The position numbers and the translations under genes are program-made. 64,000 nt of DNA. Source: Locusta migratoria (lineage: Eukaryota; Arthropoda; Insecta; Orthoptera; Acrididae). Where the stretch lies: the NCBI GenBank assembly GCA_026315105.1, contig CM048744.1, positions 655,095,676 through 655,159,675 on the forward strand, in the 5' to 3' direction. This document shows positions 56,201 to 64,000 of this stretch, in pieces. A model generated the notes under the pieces. The model was given only the letters and a program-made list of their open reading frames with translations. It did no database searches and was not told the origin of the DNA. Each line of letters begins with the position of its first letter. Position 1 is the stretch's first letter.

Positions 56201-56846
56201 TAATATACATGTGATCTGATGAGGATGGCTCCAGGACTACATGCCATTGTTTGGCGTAACTGCCCATCATCATGGAACCAAAAGTTATGTCAATTACTTT
56301 TTCCCTTCTACTATTCCTGAATGTAGGTTCATCACCCCTATTCAGGATCTCCAAGTTGTTAGATAGGAGAAATTCAAGAAGGTGCTCCCCTCTGCTGTTG
56401 GTGTCCTTGCTGCCCCATGATAGATTGTGGGCATTGGCATCACATCCCACCAACAGTTTGTCACCTTGCCGATGACAGGCCTCCGTATGTCTCCTCACTT
56501 GCAAAGAAGGAGGAGAGCTGTCTTTGTAAGGAAGGTATGTTGAGGCCAAAACAATTTCCCTTGTGATACCTTCCTCACTTTGCTGCATCCTGATGCTCAC
56601 CATGTCCCTGGAACAAAAATCCATCATTGGTATGAAAGGAATTCCATTTCTAACATAAATGCATGTTCTAGAGTTTTTTAGATTTCTAGCATAAATCAGC
56701 TTACCTCCAGTACCACCAAGGCCCGATACACCCCCTTCGTATAAATAGGGTTCTTGTATCAGGTCCACGTTCACCTCCTGTCTCCTCAGGCGACGGTTCA
56801 GGGCAGCAGTGGCCCTTTTACTGTGTTGCAGGTTTATCTGCAGCAC
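53271..56846 (-). pseudogene. LINE-B ORF2: endonuclease, RT, RNase H
   Basis: 56085-56846: apurinic-type endonuclease, starting MLQINLQHSKRATAAL, with IQEPYL, LVGCDANAHNLSWGS, IDITFGS and SSSDHMYIKF. 55558-56034: VPWWNNNLEMQRKQVRRL. RT: IFLDIEGAFSNTTFDSM, GCPQGGVLSPLLWNLVVNDL (54870-55181), then YADDLVIV just after a stop near 54866; 54235-54582 is the thumb. RNase H: FQAEITAIRACVE, IYIYSDSHSTL, VPGHSGISGNEHANRL (53656-54069). C-terminal CRICDDSDETASHLIYEC (53271-53471) is a CCHC-like finger. Multiple stops and shifts. Confidence 0.9.
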
Positions 56847-56942
56847 TTCCAGTCCCTATCTTGCTGCCATTATTGCCTTTAAGGTCTTTGATTACCCTGA
56901 CGGCAACCTGCGAGAACCCTAAAACAGTTTCAGGCCTTGCTC

Positions 56943-57860
56943 TCACATTGCCTTCAGGGACTTCTCTCCGACCTCCACCACCAGGGTTCGTCCTTCTGGA
57001 ACGACCTTTTGGTTAATTACCCTCCAGTCCTCTGTCAAGACTTTTGGGTTCTGGACCCTTATTTTCTCGAACAGAGTCTTTGGAGGGACATCCTTAAGAA
57101 TGTTTGGTACCCATATTGATACTTTTGTGGTCTTCAGGAGTTCGGCTGCTGTCTTGACCAGCAGCTTTGCATCCTTCCACGGGGATATAATGGGCACCTT
57201 GTCCTTAAGCCATTCTGCTGAGTGCTCCCCCTTGCAGACAAAAATGAGGGCACCGTGATCTATATAGACCTTCCTGAATTTCGGTCCTGGACCAGCATCC
57301 TCCCCAGTCTCTTCAAAGAGGGCCATTTGCATGAGCTCCTCCTGCTGTGAGGTGATGCTCACCAGTGGGTATCCTTCTTGGATCACAGCCATTCTATAAA
57401 CCAAGACTGCAGTACTATAGGTCTGTTTTCCTATTCCCTGCCTCAGCCTTTTAGGATCACGCTTGTCCAGAGAGGAGGGAGTCTTACATTCCTCCCTAAT
57501 CCTCTTGCCACCTGACTTAGACATCGAGGGGGTCTGTGTATCCCCTTCGACTTGAGGCAGTTTCATTTTGGGGGTCTTGGGCTCAAGCCCTTTTGATTCC
57601 CTACACTTATGCTTAGGGAGCCATTCTTTTCCTTCCTTTCACTTTTGTTCATTGAGAAGTTTCCTCCTCTGAGCCCCAGACAAGGCCTTAATCCTAATCT
57701 GGTCCAATGTCTCTGTTACAGTTCCCACTTCTTGCTCAGGTCTAGGCCCTGATTCAGAAGTAGGAGTACACTCCATCAGCCCTGATCCCGATGTCTGAGT
57801 ATCTGAGGTCTCAGATTGCCCCTCAGATTCTTTTAAAATACTTTCTGTCTCTGTGTTCAT
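56943..57860 (-). pseudogene. LINE-B ORF1
   Basis: Start ATG at 57860 (MNTETESILKESEGQSE). The acidic N-terminus (to 57639) and the main part (56943-57566) are in different frames. The main part has a basic patch (KRDPKRLRQGIGKQ), then AVIQEGYPLVSI and a domain ending VSIWVPNILKD and VVPEGRTLVVEV. It resembles the ORF1 domain of other insect I-group LINEs (DUF4780-like). The protein binds the element RNA in that family; here it is broken once. Confidence 0.7.
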
Positions 57861-58227
57861 CTTAATCCCATGAGATTTGGGGATTTATATGGTCCACACC
57901 ATGATAACCCCTTCCGGTGCAAGGCTACTTACTCAGGGAGGTCGCCCGGTATCCCTGAGGCTCCATTCAAACCACATCCACCCATGTGGCATGGACCCCT
58001 CGGCACATATCGCATCACACTTTGGGTTGGGAAAGGAATTGGGAAAGGACTGGGAGAGGATAGGGAAGACGGGACATTGTGGGACATGCTTAGTTAGATC
58101 CACACAGCTGAGGCCTTTCCGGCAGTAGGTTCTCTACTTTCGGTATAGCCCTCAGCTTCCTACAGATACGCAAGCCTCTCCACCCGCATGGACAGTGCTT
58201 CGTCAAGGTGGTGTCCCCCGGAGAGGG
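57861..58227 (-). other. LINE-B 5' UTR
   Basis: GC-richer noncoding sequence upstream of ORF1 in element orientation. Plus-strand frames through it have no domain. A pol II internal promoter would be expected here from the family but cannot be shown by eye. Confidence 0.5.
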
Positions 58228-58492
58228 ATGTCTGCCTAGGTGTGTTTGCATCTGTGTAAATGTATGGGTGTGTGTGTATTTGTTCACCTTCCTTTTCTTC
58301 CCCCAACGTAAGTCTTTCCTCTCCCGGGATTGGAATGGCTCCTTACCCCCTTCCTTAAGCCCCCTCATCATTTCCTTTTCCCTCTCCTTTCCTTCCCTTC
58401 TGCATTTGTGTGTGTGTGTGTATTCATTTATTTATTTGTGATGCTGTCACACCTGTGCTCCTTCACCTGGTGAGTAATCTTCGTCTATTTTA
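58228..58492 (+). repeat. Penelope copy 2 3' terminus
   Basis: Resumes the Penelope terminus after LINE-B: TGCCTAGGTGTGTTTGC, CCCAACGTAAGTC, GGATTGGAATGGCTCCTTAC, then CACCTGGTGAGTAATCTTCG. The CTGAAGA...GAAA core present in the other copies is missing here (CCCTTCTGCATTTGTG). Confidence 0.75.
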
Positions 58493-58770
58493 TAATAAAA
58501 AACGGATGACTTACCCAAAGGACCAGCTCATCAATAGACACAAATAAAAATACACACAAACACACATACAAGCTTTCATAACTGTTGGTCGCTTCTTCAG
58601 GATAAGAGGAAAAAAGGGGAGAAGAAAGGGAAGGATATGGGTTTTAAGGAAGTGGAAAAGGAGTCATTCCAATCCCAGGAGTGGAAGGACTTACCTTAGG
58701 GGAAAAAAAGGAAGGTAAAGAAATGCACACACACTCACACATATCCAAATGCAATCACACCTAGACAGAC

Positions 58771-58773
<3 letters not shown>
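58493..58773 (-). repeat. Penelope-type terminus, inverted copy
   Basis: On the minus strand: TCTAGGTGTGATTGC, CTAAGGTAAGTCC, GGGATTGGAATGACTCC, CTGAAGAAGCGACCAACAG, TTATGAAAGC, and the end TTTGGGTAAGTCATCCG. Same block order as copy 1. Confidence 0.75.

Positions 58774-58830
<57 letters not shown>
58774..58830. repeat. (TA)n microsatellite
   Basis: About 28 TA units separating two Penelope-type termini. Further (TA)n tracts at 59251-59282 and 59472-59503 separate the next ones. Confidence 0.95.
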
Positions 58831-58835
<5 letters not shown>

Positions 58836-59249
58836 AGGAAAAATTCCTAACAGGAAAAAAATATACGTAAAAAATAGATGAAGAACACTTACCAGGCGAA
58901 GGGGCACAGGCAGTAATAGCAACAAATAAACACACAGACACACACACACACTCAAAAATGCTAGCTTTCGCAGCCTAGCTGCTTCATCAGGCAGAAGGGA
59001 AGGAGAGGGAAAAGGAAATGATGAGGGATTTAAGGAAGGGGGTAAGGAGCCATTCCAATCCCGGGACAGGAAAGACCCCTTCCTTAAATCCCTCATCATT
59101 TCCTTTTCCCTCTCCTTCCCTTCTGCCTGATGAAGCAGCTAGGCTGCGAAAGCAGCATTTTTGAGTGTGTGTGTGTGTCTGTGTGTTTATTTGTTGCTAT
59201 TACTGCCTGTGCCCCTTCGCCTGGTAAGTGTTCTTCATCTATTTTTTAC

Positions 59250-59250
<1 letters not shown>
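58831..59250. repeat. Penelope-type palindrome
   Basis: Two near-perfect inverted arms of about 175 bp (about 58864-59040 and 59080-59254) around a roughly 40-bp centre holding CCATTCCAATCCCGGGA. The right arm carries CTGATGAAGCAGC, TAG, GCTGCGAAAGC and ends CGCCTGGTAAGTGTTC. The left flank ATTATAGAGGAAAAATTCC is the inverted 3' end of the family. Confidence 0.8.
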
Positions 59251-59282
<32 letters not shown>

Positions 59283-59288
<6 letters not shown>

Positions 59289-59469
59289 TGAGGACAGTTA
59301 CAACTCACCGCAAAGACGTGGCGACGAGATGCGACAGGCACATACAAAAGACACACACATACAACACATTCAGCTATTGGCCATGGCCTTCCTCAGAAAT
59401 AGAGCACTCACGCAATCACACAGGCACACAACACAGTCATACAACCATCACCTCCGACTGCCACACTTC

Positions 59470-59471
<2 letters not shown>
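59283..59471 (-). repeat. Penelope-type terminus of the 2.9-kb fold-back subfamily
   Basis: Nearly identical to 2884-3075: ACTCACCGCAAAGACGTGGC, GGCCATGGCC, CACACTTCGAAT. It is single-armed here and bounded by (TA)n tracts. It shows that this subfamily and the copy 1 type termini share insertion neighbourhoods. Confidence 0.8.
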
Positions 59472-59503
<32 letters not shown>

Positions 59504-59505
<2 letters not shown>

Positions 59506-59646
59506 TCCCCTTTTCCCCCCAAGGTAAGTCTTTCTTCTCCCAGGATTGGAATGGCTCCTTACCCACTCCCTTAAAACCCTCATCATTTCTTTTTCCCTCT
59601 CCTTTACCTTCTGCCTGAAGTAGCAGATAGGCTGCGAAAGCTAGCA

Positions 59647-59684
<38 letters not shown>

Positions 59685-59811
59685 TGTGTGTGTGTCTTTT
59701 ATTTATTTGTGCTGCTATCACTACCTGTGCTCCTTCGCCTGGTAAGTAATCTTCATCTACTTTTTTATATATATTTTTCCTGCTAGGAATTTTCCTCTAT
59801 AATATTCATAT
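59504..59811 (+). repeat. Penelope-type terminus, last copy
   Basis: CCCAAGGTAAGTCTTTC, GGATTGGAATGGCTCC, CTGAAGTAGCAGATAGGCTG, CGAAAGCTAGC, a (TG)n tract, then CGCCTGGTAAGTAATC and the family end TTTTCCTGCTAGGAATTTTC. LINE-A resumes directly after. Confidence 0.8.
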
Positions 59812-61015
59812 CATAATCAATGACCTTTCAACAACAATATTATGGAATCCCAAGTTTGTTTTATTTGCATATGGCAAAAAATTGAAATAAATAATTAATC
59901 AAGTATAGCCTTAGGGAGGTGAATAATGAAATTATAATGGACATTAAGGTTGCTAAATCTTGAAAAACAACACAGTTTAGGACTCGTCAAGGGTTTCTTG
60001 CCAGTATATGCCTATAATATGATGGCAAGGAGATAGAAGAAGTTGACAGTGTTCAATTCTTGGGATTACTGCATGATAATAAATTGAACTGGGAGGCGCA
60101 TACCATATAACTGCTGAATCACCTAAACAAGTTCCTTTTTGCTATACAAATGTTGTCAGAGGAGATACAAAAATAGAAACTCTAGTGTACTATGCATACT
60201 TTCACTCCTTAATGTCATACGGAATTATTTTCTGGGGTAACTTATCAGGCTAAGCTAAAGTTTTCAGAGTCCAAAGATATGCAATATGAATCATTTGTGG
60301 CCTCAACTCAAGAACACTCTGCAGAGAGTTATTTAAGGAACTGGGGATATTAAATAGTGGTTCCCAATACATTTATTCTCTGATGAAATTTGTGATAATA
60401 AATATTTATCTATTTTTCTACTAATCAATAGCTCAGTTCATGGCGTCAATACTAGAAACAAGAATAACATTCACAAAGATTTAAAGTCACTTATTTTGGC
60501 TCAGAAAAATGTCAACTATTCAACAATACACATTTTCAATAACATGCCATCAGCCATAAGAAATTTAACTCACAATAAAGTTCAGCTTGAAAACAGTCTA
60601 AAGGATTTTTTGGAGGCCAACTCCTTCTACTCCATTCATTAATTTTGTAGCAGAAGTGATTGATGTATGGTATTGCATATAATATTCACAAATGTGAATA
60701 TTGTGTTCAATTTGACTTCATAAGTGTTATAAAAAACCTAAGAATTATATATGCACCTAGTATATTAAACGTTTAAGTAGTACTAAGTTTTATATCCTTT
60801 AAGATGTAAAAATTCTTAAGATATTGTTTTTCTGACCAATTCCACATCCACAAGGGCAATTACATTTGAGATGTGTGGGAGGGACATTAACACATCTGTT
60901 TTTATTTTGTAAGTATTTATTGCGTATCTTGTTTTCTGACATGTTCTACATCAATGAGGCTATCCTCAATTTGGATCTACTGGAACAAAAGTGCATCTCA
61001 ACTAATCTAATCTAA
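59812..61015 (+). pseudogene. LINE-A reverse transcriptase, 3' half and 3' UTR
   Basis: Resumes with an INDL block and a FADD-like LFAYGKKLK (both Asp lost), then VQFLGLLHDNKLNWEA, ALQMLSEE-like text, SYGIIFWG, RVQRYAIRIICG, RNKNNIHKDLKSL and FNNMPSAIRNL (to about 60640). The 3' UTR ends in CTAATCTAATCTAA at about 61003-61016, a pentanucleotide tail. Several stops. It complements the part lost at 52262. Confidence 0.8.
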
Positions 61016-61076
61016 AAGTAGTCTATAGCTAGAGGCCTGTGTGGATATAGATATCCTCCACAGTATTTCTTACTTT

Positions 61077-61164
61077 GCGGATACAATTGTGAGCGACGCA
61101 GATATCCAAATGTTATATGCGCGGATACAATTGTGAGCGACGCAGATATCCAAATGTTATATGC
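61077..61164. repeat. Perfect 44-bp tandem duplication
   Basis: Two identical 44-bp units starting GCGGATACAATTGTGAGCG (61077-61120 and 61121-61164). Confidence 0.95.
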
Positions 61165-61459
61165 AGCCTGTGGACATTCTTGGAATCCTTGCAGGGCCCA
61201 GGTAGAGCAGAAGTGTCTTGTCCTCATCCCCAGGCCACAGTGACGTAGTTGTACCCGAGGGATCTGCACCTAATCTGTTTTCATGACTGTCTCTTATCTG
61301 TGGTCTGTGAAGTGCTTTCTTGGTGGAAAACTGGCCCTCTGTCCACCAGATGTGTCATGCCAAATTTCCGCTGCCTTCAGTTAGGCTATGTAGACCAAGT
61401 GACAATGAATATTGTAGTGAGTACAGTGACAGTTCTTTCTTAAAATGAACCCGACATCA

Positions 61460-61830
61460 ATGGATGCTATTTCATGTAAAGTGATGCTGCAGTGTTTTTT
61501 ACCCATATCATTGTTTATGACACAATATCTCCTTAACTATGTGTCATGGTTCTTACCCCTACATTGATTTTTACCTCAAGGAAGGAATACATACACCAAA
61601 TTTGGTTGAAATCCATCCAGTGGTTTAGCAGGAGATGTGCAACATTGTTGGATGATGCAGCAATTTACCACTCATTTCATTATTATGTCATATTTCCTGA
61701 ACTATGTGTCTTACAGTCATTTAATTATGCCAATAACTGAAAGTGCAAGCAATATGTTGCACATTAAATATGAACAAACATACAAACAAACATTCATGCC
61801 TATGTATTAGATAAATGGTGAGGGGCACTA
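61460..61830 (+). repeat. Probable interspersed repeat
   Basis: Contains ACCAAATTTGGTTGAAATCC and CCAGTGGTTTAGCAGGAG, followed by an ACAAACATACAAACAAACA-type tail. I recognise these phrases as a common insect interspersed repeat, possibly a LINE 3' end, but cannot assign a family. Confidence 0.45.
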
Positions 61831-63329
61831 GCATTTTATGACAAATATATAATCAGATACGGTGTACAGTGAAAGTAATGTATTTAGGAAGGTACACAAT
61901 GTTCAATTTTATAGGCTGGCCTTAGAAGCAGACATTATCTCTTTTCGCTGACAGTTATCAATTAGAAGCAGATGACAGTTTTAACACTTGAAATAATGAA
62001 GTTTGGTTTATGTCACATAACCCATTGTGCATTAATATGGGGAAAATAAAGTTTTCCTTTTGTAAAACTCTGAAAGAACCAGTTGTTTTTTGGATGTAAA
62101 CACGTAAAATCTCCTCTATGACAATCAGTTTTAACCACTGAAATTTAAGAAGATACCTGTATGAAACAGCTAATGTAGTGCTCTGACCACACAGTCTTCA
62201 AAGCGATACTGTGTGTGTTTGGAGTGCCAATGTTTCCCTGCTATGGAGTAGGTCACCATTACCATGACTTGAGAAGTTAAAAGTAAAGTTCTTGCAGAAA
62301 TGACACTCTAACAATAATTATATCATTACATACCATGGTTTTAAATTCTATCTATTACTATTACCCTTTCAAAACTTTAATATCTCAGTATGCAAATAAC
62401 AAACTTGAAGATAAAGTGCCACAGATGCAGATGCAGTTGCAGTTGCAGATTTGTGCCTTGCAGATGTGGTGCGGATGCGGATAACACTTTTCTTATCTGT
62501 GCAGACCTCTATCTATAGCTGTGCCTGCAGCATAAAATCTGTGGCCTTCTTCTTACAAATGACACCATATCATAAAGTATATATGAATTTCATTCACTCT
62601 TTACACATTTATAAATTATGTAATTCAGTGTTTAGCAGCACAGTGTTGATCTTTATATTTGTTTATAACAAAAATGGTTTTCAGCACCGGTTCATGAAAT
62701 AATGTAAAGTACATTATATCATTACAAAACCAAAAGCCTTATGTCTGTTGGTAAAAAATAAAATCTTCTGCAGTTTTGTTTCATATAATACTGTGCAATA
62801 TCTCTTAAATTGCAATATCATTTTGTGATTTGCATTTTAGATGATAGTGTAATGATCACTGAAAGTATTGTGTATTATTGGTAGACTTACATTAGAAGTC
62901 TTTTGCACAAGGCAAAACAAATTTTATTCACTGAAACTTACTGATTGTCTTGATAAGTACCAAAAGGATGTGTAATGCCTATTTCACAAAGAACAGAGAA
63001 TATTATAAACATAGCGTATAAATAAAGAAGAAAAATTCCAAAACTACGTCTAGCTTCAAACATCATTAAAGGAAAAGCAATAATGCTAGAGATAAGTCCA
63101 AATAAATGGAATATTATGCAGTTGAGAGTGTGTGACCCAAAAGGAACCTGTAAAAGAAGAACACCATTATACTATGATAACAAAAGTTTTGTGATAGGAT
63201 ATTATAAATGAATGGAATGGAAGTTCCTGCTCACCTGAGGGTTGAAAACTATTGAGCAGTTGAAAGGCATGTAAATAAAATAATGAGCTTTTGGATGATG
63301 TCATTCTTCAAAGTTAATAACTACAGACC

Positions 63330-63386
<57 letters not shown>

Positions 63387-64000
63387 CTTGATTACTTCAT
63401 AACAATGGCTTAGCTACTTTAAACTTTATACTGACGTGAAGGGATGTATTATGTGGAGCTGTGTTAGTTGTTATGGGGAAGATGAGAAAGTCATGTGAAA
63501 GGTTGGTGACAGGTTTAGGCATTGGAGGGAAGACTGTCAGACAGGTGGAAGTTCAATTCAGCAAGCTGATGGGAAGATCTGATGTTAATGGGCAATGGCA
63601 ACAGGAGCAGAAGTCCATGTAATTCAGAGGTTAGTGGGGACTGAAGTCAGGAGGATTTGGGTGGGGGTGAGATGGGATGATGGTGGTACTGGTTATGAGG
63701 TAACCATTGAAGTAATGAATGTTCTGGTTGAACTACATGTTCTGCTGTTGGGTTGTCATATCTTCTCTTGGCAACATACAGACAGACAGACAGTGCCCTT
63801 CATTCTGATGAACAGGTGAAGGAAGATTAGGAATTGACATCCTCCCAACATCATGGTCATTAGAGTCGGAGCACACACTTGGATAGTTTATGCAAGGATA
63901 GGAAAGGAAATTGGCTAAGCTTTTCAAAGGAAACATCTCAGCATTTTTATGAAATGATTTAGGAAAATAATGGAAAACATAAATCATAATAGCCACAGGT
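61831..64000. other. AT-rich DNA with a (CA)n tract
   Basis: No gene recognised. A (CA)n microsatellite lies at about 63331-63385. Open frames at 62451-62702, 63595-63819 and 63733-63996 have no domain or supporting context. Confidence 0.5.

Larger units (their letters stand above)
53161..58227 (-). mobile_element. LINE-B, near full-length I-group (LOA/I-like) LINE
   Basis: About 5.07 kb, minus strand, inserted in Penelope copy 2. It has a 5' UTR (57861-58227), ORF1, ORF2 with endonuclease, RT and RNase H, and a 3' tail of TGATT-type pentanucleotides (53161-53185). The right boundary is where Penelope terminus sequence (TGCCTAGGTGTG) resumes. Confidence 0.85.

Noticed and set aside
58735..58947. 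Hydrophobic minus-strand frame resembling a membrane segment
   Set aside because: The Tyr-Ile run is translated (TA)n microsatellite.
61081..61170. lac-operator-like GGATACAATTGTGAGCG
   Set aside because: Chance resemblance in a 44-bp tandem repeat; no bacterial context.

Overview
This is a eukaryotic, very probably insect, window made almost entirely of transposable-element debris. I find no host gene, rRNA, functional tRNA or CRISPR array. The families present are Gypsy and Copia LTR retrotransposons, Jockey/I-group LINEs, Penelope-like elements with a GIY-YIG endonuclease, piggyBac, an IS630/Tc1/mariner-like element, and several tRNA-derived repeats. One of these is a short SINE opening with GGCCGGCCGCGGTGGCCGAG. 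Large repeat-inflated orthopteran (locust or grasshopper-like) genomes look like this, but the species is inference. Nearly every coding region is broken by stops, frameshifts or deletions.

Layout. 0-3.5 kb: a tRNA-derived SINE, a fold-back tRNA-like repeat, a LINE 3' end and a 646-bp palindromic Penelope-type insertion with a 14-bp target duplication. 3.5-9.7 kb: AT-rich DNA, a dead piggyBac transposase and a dead Jockey-like LINE on the minus strand. 9.7-11.2 kb: a mariner-like element with TA target duplication. 11.4-15.2 kb: Gypsy A. 15.8-16.8 kb: a hairpin MITE beside a Copia 5' LTR, primer site and broken gag, cut short by Penelope copy 1 (16.8-19.1 kb). 19.1-26 kb: Gypsy B, with another Penelope-type fold-back in its 3' region. 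26.5-31.25 kb: a Gypsy protease scrap, then Gypsy F with an internally inverted RT segment and a 3' LTR.

31.7-50.9 kb is a nested composite. Gypsy E (minus strand) is split by Gypsy C (plus, 1.07-1.08-kb LTRs, AGTT duplication). Gypsy C is split by Gypsy D (minus, 203-bp LTRs, GTGT duplication). E gag is separately split by a 1.46-kb insertion (GAGCGT duplication) that itself carries a SINE (13-bp duplication). 51.7-61.0 kb is a second nest: LINE-A is split by Penelope copy 2, which is split by LINE-B, an I-group LINE with endonuclease, reverse transcriptase and RNase H. Several direct and inverted Penelope termini follow. 61-64 kb holds only small repeats.

Nothing here forms a working gene system. 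The value of the window is its clear record of nested insertions and of copying errors inside elements: template-switch-like duplication, inversion, and domain loss. The Penelope-type termini also share a ribozyme-like core and splice-donor-like motifs.
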